64,000 bases of DNA from Adineta vaga (taxonomy: Eukaryota; Rotifera). The notes below the pieces were generated by a model that made no database searches, was not told the DNA's origin, and was given only the letters and a program-made list of their open reading frames with translations. The stretch spans positions 11,842,001-11,906,000 of the forward strand of contig CP075492.1 of assembly GCA_021613535.1 (NCBI GenBank), given 5' to 3'. The position numbers and the translations under genes were made by a program. Shown here one piece after another: positions 36,501 to 48,779 of the stretch (position 1 is its first letter; each line of letters starts with the position of its first letter).

Positions 36501-38147
36501 AGAAGTCAAATATTTTCTCTTCAACTTTATATCTTTAGATCTCAAATGGCTGTACAAATTGAAGAGGATGGAACAGCCATTATTTTACCTCGTGTTGTCG
36601 TTGCTGGTACCGTTACAAGACGAGCAGTAGAACCAACATGGTTAACGGCTTCAAATGCTCAAGTAACGATTAAATATATTTTGTGTACTTTTCATGCATA
36701 AGGAACTATCATGATTGTAGACAGATCGTATTGGAAGTGAACTTAAAGCAATGGTACAAGCACCAAAAGGTTATTATTTCGTGGGTGCTGATGTTGATAG
36801 TCAAGAATTATGGATTGCTTCTATTCTTGCTGATTCACAATTTGCAGCAATGCATGGTAAAGTGACAGAGCGTTGAATGAAACTTAAATAGAGATCATCT
36901 GCTTTAGGTTCAACAGCATTTGGTTGGATGAATTTACAGGGGAAAAAGAAAGATGGTACTGATCTTCATAGTAAAGTGGCTGCACTTGTTGGTATTAGTC
37001 GTGATCAAGCTAAAGTAAGTGTGATATTGCTCATTTATTGAAAAAAAATTCAAACGCTGATTAAATCATTAAGGTATTCAATTATGGACGAATGTATGGA
37101 GCTGGAAAGACATTTGCAGAAAAATTATTAATGCAATTCAATCATGAATTAACTGTCGATGAAGCAAAGGAAAAAGCGGATGTCATGTATTTAAATACAA
37201 AAGGAAAAAAGTAGGAAAGAACTTATATCTTCTTTTTTGTTTTTCTCTTAGAAATGATTGTTTTATTTTAGAAATCGTATGAATAATTTATGGGAAGGTG
37301 GTTCAGAATCTGAAATGTTCAATAGTTTGGAGAAAATTGCTCGTAGTGCTCAACCTGAAACCCCAGTATTACAGGCTCGAATTAGTCGAGCACTTGAACC
37401 AGCTAATGTTGGTGAAGCTGTAAGAACAAACGAATTATGGGCAAAAAAAGAATGTTCTAGTGCCAATTATTTTTATTTGAATAGTATATGACAAGTCGAA
37501 CGAATTGGGTTGTACAGAGTTCAGCTGTTGATTATCTTCATCTAATGCTTGTTTGTATGAAATGGCTTATTGAGCAATATCAGATACGATGTCGATTTGT
37601 TATTAGTATGGACAGTTCTTCACCGTAGTATTTAATCGGAATTTGTATCGTTTGTTTAGGTATTCACGACGAAGTTCGATATATATGTCATGAAGATGAC
37701 CGGTAAATGAATTATGTTACAATATGATAGGATGTTTCTTTTTTGGTTTTTATTTCTTAGATACCGAGCTGCTCTTGCATTACAAATTACAAATTTATTA
37801 ACCCGAGCCATGTTTGCTGAAAAACTTGGTATGAATGATTTACCAGCTGTACGTTTCCTGTTTGTTTCGTCGAGATTGATTCTTTTATATTATGTCTGTT
37901 TTAGTCTGTTGCGTTCTTCAGTTCAGTAGATATTGATAAATGTTTAAGAAAAGAATCCTATCTAGATTGTAAAACACCAAGTAATCCATTAGGTCTTGAA
38001 GCTGCCTATGATATTCCAAAAGGTATATACTTAATTGTTATTATTCTATGTTCATAATTCTATATACTTGTAGGTGAATCGTTAACAATTGATGATATCC
38101 TGAGAGTGACGAACAAATCATTAGAAAAGCCAAAATCAGAATTATGA
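33558..38147 (+). CDS. POLG: Mitochondrial DNA polymerase gamma, catalytic subunit
   Basis: Family A DNA polymerase that replicates mitochondrial DNA. The N-terminus ([20 protein letters not shown]) is basic and Ser-rich, a mitochondrial targeting sequence. Exonuclease motifs: I in [12 protein letters not shown] in [15 protein letters not shown] in [12 protein letters not shown]. Polymerase motifs: A in [17 protein letters not shown] in [18 protein letters not shown], and C in SIHDEVRYI, with both catalytic Asp residues. Between them is the POLG spacer region, and the C-terminus carries [13 protein letters not shown], as in animal POLG. The gene has about sixteen short introns; those checked (for example LIDEK|YKKDPW near 35250 and the one before WYRDL near 35630) are frame-correct. 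The length is in line with the roughly 1,200-residue family. It appears fully intact. Confidence 0.95.
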
Positions 38148-39065
38148 TTATTGTTATGAAATGAAAACGTTGTTTTTTTTGTAATAAACTATGTGATGCA
38201 ACTTAAGCACGAAACATATTCATTGGATATTTTAAGTTAGATGGTCTAGATAAAAACAACTTCATTTCTTATAGTAGTATGTATTTATTGTAGAAGTGAT
38301 TCTGAATTCAATGATTTTATTTACTTTTTAAAACACGGAAGATAATAGTTATAGTTTGTTATTAATGTCGTTGAGAAGTTCTGTATATGTTTGAATGTTC
38401 TACGATGTTCACAGCACGTTTATAATATGAATATGCTTTAGTACAATTCATAGACTAACGGTACTGCAAAAGTTCAGTAATGTCTTGATCGTACAGTCAA
38501 TTGTTTTTCCTTTTTTCCAAAATTTACTATAAGGTGTTCACGGTTGGATGATTTTTTATGCTGCCCGTTTTAGTATAAGCCAATTATTGAATTAAAAAAA
38601 AACTACATTGAAAAACAAAGATTACGATCAATCATTAAGTTATTTAAAATCGATTTTACGCTCATATTCACCTGATCGAGCATTCATCATTGGTTGTATA
38701 ACAAATTGTTAAGATAGTAATCTGATTAAAGTATCATATCCCAGGACAATGATTCCGGAAGCAGTATTCCACTAATTTCTGACGAAAACCTGCAGAAAAC
38801 CTCTCATTTTCCGGCTGAAAATGTTCAGAATCCGGCGACCATATCCGGCTGTCGGTTATGGCAGGTTCTGGTCGGATCCGTTCCGGATTATTCGACCTGA
38901 GATGATGAAGAAAAAAATGAAATTATAAATATATATTTGGATCATAATTCATAGTGTAACTTTTTCGTTTGAAAATCAAAAAATATTTCAGCTTTATTCG
39001 TTTAAAATTCTAATAAAAAAATAAAGTAAAACTTTCGAGTATGGTCCATAATTGAAAATCATGAT
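38148..39065. other. Intergenic with a GC-rich, TCCGG-repeated patch
   Basis: About 900 bp between convergent POLG and rhamnonate dehydratase. Most is AT-rich, but roughly 38750-38900 is clearly GC-richer and contains about six copies of TCCGG. No coding frame. The patch could be a remnant of a mobile element or transferred DNA, but no terminal repeats are evident. Confidence 0.45.
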
Positions 39066-40454
39066 CTATTTTTTGGATTTATCAGTTCTTGCATAAGGTC
39101 GATGAAGATGTGTTTTTTTCAATGTGACACCAAATCCTGGTTTATTTGGATCTAAATTTACCCATCCATCCTGTGGTAGCGGTTCATCATCGAAAAGATG
39201 ACCAAAATAAGGTGAAATACTGGCACCATCAGGTGCAAGAAGAATAAATTCACTCATTGGTAAATTAGGAAATGCATACTGTAAATGATAGGAATAAATG
39301 GATGAACCATGAGGAACAATTGGTACATCATAAGCAGAAGCAAGAGCAACGATACGACGAGCTTCAGTTATTCCACCACACCAAGTAACATCAGGTTGAA
39401 GAAGATCAGCACATTCTTGATCGAGTAATAATTTGAATCCCCAACGAGTATATTCATGTTCACCACACGTTAATAAAGCAGTAGAAGGATTACGTTTCTT
39501 TACTTCTGTGTAACCAGAATATTGATCTGGTGGTAAATGTTCTTCAACCCTATGATCAAAACATTAGAAGTTCATAGTGGAAAAATAAAAAAGGTGTCTA
39601 TACCATTTGATATTGTATGGTTTGACGAGTTCAAGTAATTTTAATGTGTAACCCACTGTTAATGCCATGTAACAATCCTAACAAAAATAAAATATCGAAG
39701 ATTATCATAGTTTATGGAAAAAAATGGCATAACATACAATCATCAATGGAAAATCAGGTCCAACCGCTTGTCGAATTTCTGCAACACGTTGAATATTCTT
39801 TCGCATTCCTTCATCTCCATCAGCTGGTCCATATGGTAACGGAAATTTTGCTCCTTTAAATCCTAACTTTTTTGCTGCTAATGGATCATAACATGTTGCA
39901 TAACAAGGTAAACTTCCTTTTGTTTTTCCTCCTAATAATTTATAGACAGGTTCATTACGTAGTTTTCCCGCACAATCCCAAAGTGCAAGATCAATGGCTG
40001 AAATTGCTTGAACTGTTAAGCCCTTTCGTCCATAGTTCATTGATGAACGCCACATTACATCCCATAAATACTCAATATTTAATGGATCTTGACCTTCAAG
40101 AAAGCGACTAAAATGATTTTCAATAATAAAACATGCAGGTTCACCACCGATTGATACTCCTACACCAGTCATTCCATTCGTTAATTCAATTTCAACAATA
40201 ACAGAACCAAGTGCGTCAATTCCCCAAGTTGAACGACGAGCTTTGTATTTTTCATAGAATGACATTGGATTGGCAATCGGCCATTGATCTGTTCCAAGAA
40301 TCCAATGCCCTTCAGCTTGAGAATGACAATCAGCAAAACCACCACCTTCTTCTTCGGCTTTTTTCGATTCAATAACATACGCTCGAACATTCAGAATAGT
40401 AACAGCATTATCATCAGGTTTAACATCTGGAAGTACAGCCAAATTAAGCGACAT
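39066..40454 (-). CDS. rhmD: L-rhamnonate dehydratase-like enolase-superfamily enzyme (putative horizontal acquisition)
   Basis: Three exons (40454-39738, 39677-39604, 39549-39066) joined in frame to 424 residues. The N-terminal capping domain has GHWILG, DQWPIANPMSFYEKY and RSTWGIDALGS, features of L-rhamnonate dehydratase. The barrel carries SMNYGRKGL, SAIDLALWDCAGKLRNEPVY, LGFKGAKFPLPYGPADGDEG, and the metal ligands DCYMAL, EEHLPPDQYSGY and GEHEYTR, then LQPDVTWCGGITEA and the catalytic PHGSS histidine. The predicted reaction is dehydration of L-rhamnonate to 2-keto-3-deoxy-rhamnonate (EC 4.2.1.90); a related sugar-acid substrate is possible. The family is mainly bacterial and fungal, so an animal copy suggests transfer. 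The two introns are 54 and 58 bp, of the host type, so the gene is domesticated, not contamination. Confidence 0.88.
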
Positions 40455-41197
40455 TCTTCTATTTATTCACTTCACTAAATACTTTTCTTTTATCGAAGAA
40501 CCTTGCATAAAAGTACATCTTAGATAAGAACGAACAATATCTTTATATCTGAAATTACATCCATCTAAGACATGTTCGCTCTTTCTTTTCATTTTCTTTC
40601 TTATTTTTATTTCAACAACATAAGAAATGTTGAGATTCGATTCATGTAAATGAACTAAACAATAAAAGATATGTGGTCCAAAAAATAGGTCCTATATGTA
40701 TACTGGCTTTTTGCCGTCCATTATATTAACTATCATTCATACAGTAAAGGAATTCATGCTACTTTCCAAGAGATCTAGTTTATGATTAAAACCCACTGTT
40801 TCTACCAAATGAACTCTTGAAAGTTTTATCAAAGACATATACTTTTTCAAAATAAAAGAATATATCAAATAAATGTTCTCCATTCGATGATTTTAAAGTG
40901 AGACGTAAGAAATAGACTATCTCCTACTTCAATATCATCTCACCATCAGCTGAAAGAATGTCTTGAAACATTCTTTCTTCAGACGCTTCTAGCGACCTAC
41001 CGATCTATTGCGACATCTCAAATAATATTATGACACATTATTTAATGGTTATTTTTCTTTTTTCGTTTGAGAGTCAGAACAGATCCATATACATACATAT
41101 CCGTTTATTTTATGAATGGGGAAAAACTACAGTAGTGCTTTATCATTATTTTATTTTAATTGTAATTTTCTAGACTTCATTCTTTTCAAATCGATCG
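40455..41197. other. Intergenic, divergent promoters
   Basis: About 740 bp between the divergently oriented rhamnonate dehydratase and flippase genes. No coding exon seen. An acceptor-like TTTTCTAG ends at 41173, 24 bp before the flippase start. Confidence 0.5.
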
Positions 41198-44100
41198 ATG
41201 GGACAAAACTCATCGATTACCCGATCTTTTCAACGAATATATAATTCTGTTAGAAGAGACGGTAATTCTACGTCTACAGACGTAGATGCTAGACGTTTCA
41301 TTACAATCAACAGTGGACCACAACAGTCAAACTTTACATCTAATCGTGTAAGCACTAGTAAATATTCTTTGGTTACATTTTTACCAAAATTCCTGTTCGA
41401 ACAATTTCGGAAATATTCCAATATATTCTTTCTTTGTATAGTTATATTTCAAGTAAATATTAAATTGTATATATCTATATCATCGAATAAAAAAACACGA
41501 AAATTATGTCTTTTAGCAAATTCCTGGTGTATCACCCACGGGTAGATACACAACAGCTGTACCATTATCATTTATTCTTTGTTGTGCGGCAATAAAGGAA
41601 ATTATTGAAGATGTGGTAAGATGACTATTTTCGCTTTACTTTGCTTCGATATTTTGATTTAGAAACGACATCTTCAAGATGATGCCGTAAATCGTCGGAA
41701 AGTTTTAAGTATGTCAGAATAATCTGGTTTGATAAAAATTGAATCTTTTCATATAGTTTATCGACAGGGAAATTGGATTTATACAACTTGGCTAGAAGTA
41801 AAAGTTGGTGATATTGTAAAAGTTATTGATAAGGAATATTTTCCTGCTGATCTTGTCTTGATTTCTTCTGGGTAAGTTTTATTCTAATGTAAATGTAATT
41901 TAAATTGTCTAATATGTAATTGTATAGTGAACCGAATTCGATCTGTTATATACAAACATCAAATCTCGACGGAGAAACAAATCTGAAAGTTCGACAAGTA
42001 CGTTCTATTTATTTTTCCTTGAATTAACAATTTAGTGAATTAATACTATTCAATAGGGTCTACCTCAAACTGCACATGTTTTATCCAGTGTTCAATTAAA
42101 AGAATTACAAGGAACTATTGAGTGTGAATTACCCAATCGAAATTTATATGATTTTGCTGGAACGTTAAAAATCAATAGTGTAGCTTTTCCAATTCCATTA
42201 GGTCCCGATCAAATTCTTTACCGTGGTTCACAATTAAAAAATACTGCATGGATCTATGGACTTGTTACATATAGCGGGCATGATACAAAATTAATGATGG
42301 TTTGTTCAGAAGCTCGAAAAAATAGTGACACGTCATTGTAGCCTTTCCTACCTTTAGAATTCATCATCCGTTCCATTGAAACGAACAAATGTAGAACAAA
42401 TCACGAATAAACAAGTGAATGTTAAAGGAATGTATACTTTTTAAATATTATTATTTCATTTTATTTTCTCAGATTTTGTTTCTTCTAATCGTATTGATTA
42501 TTTTGTGTTTATTCAGCACTATTGCCGGAGAAGTTTGGAATTATCGAAATAAAAATACACATTGGTATTTGGGTCTTAGTCTTGATCAAGATCAAGAAGG
42601 TAATATAAATATGACGATCACTGATTCTTGTCACAACAATATCTCCCTTTAGCTTGGCGTCATATTGGTTTTACATTCTTGACGTTCTTTATTTTATTCA
42701 ATAATCTAATTCCAATTTCATTACAAATTACTGTGGATCTTGTCAAATTCATTCAAGCATATTTTATCAATTGGGTATATAAACTAATAGCTATGAATTT
42801 ACATCGGATTTTGTCTCTTATAGGATCGAGATATGTATGATCCAGAAACAGATACTCCAGCTAATGCAAGAACGTCGAATTTGAACGAAGAATTGGGTCA
42901 AGTTAAATACATTTTTTCAGATAAGACTGGTACGTTAACAAAGAATGAAATGGTTTTTAAACAATGTTCTATTGCTGGTATTATGTATGGGTAAGGTGAA
43001 AAGATGAATAATTTCCCATATCGTACGCTTGGTATTCTCATAGATCGGGAAATCTTGCTGAATTCAATAGTTATGAATTGTTGAAAAACTTAGAACAACA
43101 TGTAAGTTCTTCTTCACATCATAGAATTCAGGCACAGAACATAATTAATAACCCATAATTTCTTTTTCAGAATACAGGCAATGAAATTCGAGAATTTTTA
43201 ACTCTATTAGCAACATGTCATACTGTTGTCCCAGAGAATAAAGTATATACTGAATTACCAACTGAAGTGACCTATCAAGCATCATCACCAGGTAAAATCA
43301 GATATTAGACAAGAAAACTATTATATTAAGAATTCTTATAGATGAATTTGCATTGGTTACAGCAATGAAACAAATGGGTATCGTTTTTTTCAGTCGAACA
43401 CCAGATAGTGTAACAATTAATTTCGTAAGTAAACATCGATTCTGATTTGATTTGTTTATCGATGAATTTTAGCGAGGTGAAAAAGAACAGTATCAAATTT
43501 TAAACGTCTTGGAATTTAGCAGGTACTTCATTAGATCTTATTTATTTGTCGTCGTCGTCATCATCTTGTTCTTTTATCTTTCAGTGATCGAAAACGGATG
43601 AGTGTTATTATTCGAACACCGAGAAACGAAATTAAGTTATACTCCAAAGGCGCTGTAGGTTGAATTCTTTTCACTGTAACATCGAAATATGTCATTGGTT
43701 CTTTAGGATAATGTTATTTTGGAACGTCTTGCAGAAAACGATCAACATGCTCAGAGAACATCGGAACATCTGGAAAGTTTTGCTAACGATGGTCTCCGAA
43801 CATTATGTCTTGGATATCGAACTTTAACTAATGAAGAATACGATGTAAATACTACCAAAGATTCTTTTTTGTTATTTCACTTCTCATTTCCAATTAGCAA
43901 TGGTTAATCAAATATCGAGAAGCATCCACAGCAATTAACAATCGAAATGAACTAGTTGCTGAAATTGCTGAACAAATTGAACGCAATCTGATTCTATTAG
44001 GTGCAACTGGAATTGAAGACAAATTACAAGATGTATTAGTTTGAAAATTTTGATTTATTCATATCTTTATTTGTTCGATTTTAGCGAGTTGCAGAGAGTC

Positions 44101-46560
44101 TCACCATGTTACATAAAGCTGGTATCAAGGTAGTTCAATAGAGAAAAATGAAAAACTTTGACACTATTGAGATGCCATTTAGATTTGGGTCTTGACCGGT
44201 GATAAGAAAGAAACTGCGATTAACATTGGTTACTCATGTAAATTACTTTCAAATCAGATGCTCAATTTAATATTAGATGAATCAAATCTTGAAGTAAGTT
44301 AATATATGTTTATATTTTTTTTTTAAATAAAATATCGATGAATTAGGATACACAAAGACAATTAAGACAACATTGTCAACAATTTGGTGATTCACTAGGA
44401 AAAGAAAATCTAGCTTCATTGGTTATTGATGGACAAACATTGAAATATGCATTACAAGCTCCATGTAGAAAGGACTTTCTTGATTTAGCGATTTCATGTA
44501 AAACAGTTATCTGTTGTCGGTAAGACAAGTTATTTGAATTCTATGAAGAGAGAAATTGAAGATTATCAAATTATAGAGTGAGTCCAAAGCAAAAAGCAGA
44601 AGTCGTCGAATTAGTCAAACAATCAATAGATGCGATTACATTAGCAATTGGCGATGGAGCAAATGATGTTGGTATGATTCAAGTAAGATTTTCAACAGAA
44701 TTATATCCTTGTCACTTTTTGATCGTATTGAAATCTAGGAGAAAATAATTTCTATCAAATTTATATTTTAGGCTGCTCATGTTGGTGTTGGCATAATGGG
44801 TCGTGAAGGTGTTCAAGCAGCATGTGCATCAGACTACACTATTGGACAATTTCGTTTTTTAACAAAACTTTTATTCGTTCATGGCGTTTGGAGTTATCGT
44901 CGTTTGTGTAAAGTATTACTGTATTCATTCTACAAAAATATCTGTCTTTATGTTATGGAAGTTAGTTTTGTTTAAATAATCATACTTAGAATAGACAAGT
45001 GTTTATTTCTTAGCTTTGGTTTGCATTTCACAATGGTTTTTCTGGTCAAATTCTATTTGAACGATGGACTATTGGCATTTACAATGTACTATTTACTGCT
45101 GCACCACCTATGGCAATGGGTTTATTGGATCGTTCTTGCAGTGCAGAAACTATTATGCGATTTCCTAGTATCTATCGAATGTCACAAAATCGAACAGATT
45201 TTAATATAAAAGTAAAACTATTACGCTTTTCATTCTTTTGAAGACATCTTCCTTTTACAGATATTTTGGACTTGGTGTCTCAATGCAGTTTACCATTCCA
45301 TTATTATCTATTTTATGTCTTATACAATGCTTCGATATGGTATGTTAAACATCCTATTCTCTTCTTCGAATACTTTGAGCTTTGAGAAACAAATAAGAGA
45401 AGAACGACTTCTATCATTTAGATATTGTTCATTCTAATGGAATTGTTTCTGGATCTCATTTATATCTTGGCAATTTTATCTATACTGTAAATTGAAAGTT
45501 TTCGTTTTCTTGACTTAATCTAAAATGTTTTCCTCCTAACTCTCTCTCTAATCTATGCATGATACTAATATTATTTTCTTCTATTGTGTGCACATCTTTT
45601 CTTCTCTATCCATAGACGTTGCTTTTCGCAACGGACAAGTGGGTGATTTCTTATTCTTAGGCAATATGATTTATACGGTATGTATTGCTTGCTCTAACTA
45701 CTACTTACTAATTGTTTATTGTTCTTTGAGAAAGGAAAATTGAGAATAAACATTTCGTTTTAGTATGTCGTATTTGTGGTATGTCTCAAAGCAGGACTCG
45801 AAAGCGATTCATGGACATTTGTAAGTTGAAAAATTTGATATTTCATTTTCTATACGATTTTCATGAATAGTTAACGCATCTTGCTATTTGGGGAAGTATT
45901 GCTTCATGGTTTATCTTCTTTAGTATATACAGTTATGTATGGCCTACATTTCCTGTGGCACCAGAGATGCTTGGTATGGTAAGTTAAATGAGTTGGAGAT
46001 CTTTTTTTTTGTTATCGAATAGATTGAATGAGTTCTAATTTCTTTCAGGCAAAATATGTGTTCTCTAGTCCATCATTTTGGTTTGGCTTATTATTAATAC
46101 CAATAACAGCATTGTTAGCTGATTTTATCTATAACTGGTAAAAGAAAATTCAATAAAAAAACATCTTTAATATCTTATATTTCTATTTTTTAGTGTCCAA
46201 CGAACGTTTTTCAAAACATTAATGCAAGAAGTTCAAGAGAAAGAAGTAAACCATCAAGATCCTTCGGATTTAGTTGCATCTCGACAAACACCAGCTGTAC
46301 CACGTGCTACCGAACGATTAGCACTCTTGAAAAGTGTTTTCACTCGAACAAGAACACCACGAGCACATGCAAATATCGATAGACCTTATCGTAAATCATC
46401 ATTATCATTTTTAGTGTATACGAAGATAAATTATCTTGATTTTTTGTCTTTTTTTTATTTAGATGGATTTGCTTTTTCTCAAGAAGAAAATGGTGTTGTA
46501 CCACAAGACCAATTGATTCGTAATTATGATACAAACGTCGAAAAACCATCGGGATATTAA
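41198..46560 (+). CDS. ATP8A1: P4-ATPase aminophospholipid flippase, ATP8A type
   Basis: Multi-pass ATPase moving phosphatidylserine and phosphatidylethanolamine to the cytosolic leaflet, normally with a CDC50 partner. N-terminal [21 protein letters not shown] leads to membrane segment 1. Then [25 protein letters not shown], and [20 protein letters not shown] with [10 protein letters not shown]. The membrane-4 region has [17 protein letters not shown] (PISL), the catalytic [10 protein letters not shown] follows, and later [41 protein letters not shown], and [12 protein letters not shown]. The last membrane helices and a hydrophilic tail end at 46560. Introns that look like internal stops (near 42303, 42600) splice out cleanly, giving [18 protein letters not shown] and so on. 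All P-type motifs are intact. It is closest to ATP8A1/ATP8A2; the paralogues are not resolved. Confidence 0.93.
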
Positions 46561-46918
46561 CCTACCTATGATAATCATCCTAGTCATCGATGGCTCTTAA
46601 TTCATTTAACAGTTTGCCTTTTCCACGATCAATATGTTTATATCAATCGTTTATTTTTGTTCTTTTTCATTCTCTGTCTTGTTATTTTTTCAAATTATTA
46701 TCTTCCGTGATTCTTTGTTTTACGATTTACATATATTTATATTTTTGTTCATATACTATTCGTCATATTTAACATATCAAAATCAAAATTTTATATTTTA
46801 TCTTGAAAGAAAGTCTTTCCTGAGATGTCTCTTTTAGATGTGAGTATTGAAAGTGGACGGAAGACAGATGTATATTGAGAGAGAGAGAGAGAGAACTATA
46901 AATTAAAAAGGAAAATGT
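46561..46918. other. Convergent 3' ends, with a (GA)n tract
   Basis: Roughly 360 bp between convergent genes, the likely 3' UTRs of both. It is pyrimidine-rich in the first part and has a (GA)9 tract at 46877-46894. Small frames here are compositional noise. Confidence 0.55.
46877..46894. repeat. (GA)9 microsatellite
   Basis: Nine perfect GA units in the shared 3' region of two convergent genes. Confidence 0.9.
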
Positions 46919-47602
46919 TCATGTCACTTGACTCTCACTTGCAGTATATCGTGTTAAGCAAAATACCAATATAACCAGACACATTAACGATGCCACTGGT
47001 AGACCATGAATTCTGTTTGCAGAATTACGATGGCTATCTATATAAAAACATGATCTATGTATGGAATGATTAGAGAAAAAGAAGAAAAACTTACGGATGA
47101 AAAGATCGACACCTGCATAAAATCCACTTGTTTGATCTAAACACATATAAGTTCCACTGTCATTGTGATGAATAGGTTTAATCTGTAAAAAATGTCGAAA
47201 TTGATCAGGAGAATATGCAATATAACGATGAATATTTGAACGACCACGTTGCCAAATAACGCGTGGTGGTTTTGAAGAATCTCGAGGTTGAAAATACCAA
47301 TCAAGTTTATAATGAGGAACACGATCAGGTGTTGAACAATTGATAACAGCGAAATAATCATTAACAGAGATAGAAACAAATAGAATCAATGGATTAACAG
47401 ATATAGTTTGATTGTTACTACTGTTGCTAGCAGAGGATCGTAATCGACGATAACGACGAAGAGAGCCATCAGCCATACATGCTAAAACGTAGATTTTTCT
47501 AGATATCAATGAACAAAAAATATCGAACAATCTTTTACTTAAGCCAAATAATTCGAAAAGAATCAATTTGATCAATATAAATAATCGATAAGAGCCTAAC
47601 AT
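46919..47602 (-). CDS. Single Ig-like domain type I membrane protein
   Basis: Three exons. The start at 47602 gives a signal peptide (MLGSYRLFILIKLILFELFG). After a 57-bp intron (about 47483-47539) the ectodomain begins CMADGSLRRYRRL. It carries one Ig-like domain: Cys in AVINCSTPDRVP, the core Trp in LDWYFQP, and the DSGTYMCLDQTSG motif with the second Cys. After the exon ending GVDLFIR the last exon has a membrane helix (LPVASLMCLVILVFCL) and a short tail ending SESQVT. This is the layout of a cell-surface recognition or adhesion protein. I cannot name the orthologue; many short Ig proteins have this form. The two introns both have GT-AG ends and sit where the frame needs them. Confidence 0.68.
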   Translation of the reverse strand: MLGSYRLFILIKLILFELFGLSKRLFDIFCSLISRKIYVLACMADGSLRRYRRLRSSASNSSNNQTISVNPLILFVSISVNDYFAVINCSTPDRVPHYKLDWYFQPRDSSKPPRVIWQRGRSNIHRYIAYSPDQFRHFLQIKPIHHNDSGTYMCLDQTSGFYAGVDLFIRKFFFFFSNHSIHRSCFYIDSHRNSANRIHGLPVASLMCLVILVFCLTRYTASESQVT

Positions 47603-48667
47603 GATGTACCAAGTAGCGATACGTTCATCCAACAGTTGGATATAAATGACCTGTTTTGTTTACTTGAAGATCAACACCACATGATGACGATGATGATGAT
47701 GATATTAACGATTGCTAGATAAATAGAAGAATAAGAAACAGCAAAAAATGTTTTGTCATGAACTAATATCTCTCTCTTGCTCTCTTTCTCTTTCTCTCTC
47801 TCTCTATTCTTTCTTCTCTTTCATTATGTATGAAAAGAGAACCAATGCTTCAACGATTAGTCTATATTGCATCTATAGAAAAAGAAAATAGAAGAGTAGT
47901 TCGATTAGAATGAGTGCCTATTCCTTCGAGACAAAATGCGTCTCATTTCTAAATACACTATCTTTCTCTTGTTCTCGTTTTCTATTTTATATTCTATCGA
48001 TCATATCAATTTCGAAGTTAATTTACCATAACTGATTTCTGATGTTTCTATTCGAAGAAGTCGTTTTTCATCAACTTATCCTTGACATTCATAGAAGCTC
48101 TTAATTCAGGTGTCCTTCTCGACGTTCGTCAGATAAAAAGATCGATTGGCAAAACGTTTCACTCGTCGAACAATTAGTTAGTGATGGTTGACGTTAGATT
48201 TTGTTTTATGACTTCCGTTCTTTTTCTCTTGCTGGCGAGCTTTCATTATCGTTTGAATAAGGCTTTTCTTTCTCTTTCTTTTTTTTACGTAATCTTTAGT
48301 TGAATTCATAACTTACTTTCACAAATGTGTTTGCTCGCTTTACTTACTAACACATATTATAGAAAAGATATGTTGTATTTAACAGACAGCCTTTTATTCT
48401 CATCTATCCAAAGGAATACTGCTCAAAAAGAAGTTATGTGAATAACCTTGATACTATGCTGCTTCTTCATAACTGATGATTACAAGATCATAATTATTAC
48501 TCTTATACGAATATAGAGGGTGAAGGGGGGAGAAAGAAAATCTCCTTTCAACATTTTAGTCTTCTGACTCGTGCACATTGATCTAATCTTCAGAACACTT
48601 AATTAGCAAATGTACAGAACTTCCGTTTTTTCTTCTAAGTAAAGCTCAAATCAAGCGTGCTTATTAA

Positions 48668-48697
48668 AGAAGAAGAAGAAGAAGAAGACGAAGAAGA
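48668..48697. repeat. (GAA)n imperfect microsatellite
   Basis: About ten AAG/GAA trinucleotide units with one interruption (ACG). Confidence 0.85.
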
Positions 48698-48751
48698 TGA
48701 TTGAATGAATTCTAATAAGAATAAAAAAAAAAGAAAGAAATGTCTGATTTA

Positions 48752-48779
48752 GTGTGTATGTATGTGTGTGTGTGTGTGT
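48752..48779. repeat. (TG)n microsatellite
   Basis: Alternating TG steps with two TATG interruptions, starting about 55 bp after the GAA tract. Confidence 0.85.

Noticed and set aside
42303-42420. Apparent internal stop codons in the flippase gene
   Set aside because: They lie in a GT-AG intron; splicing gives a continuous family-like sequence [15 protein letters not shown].
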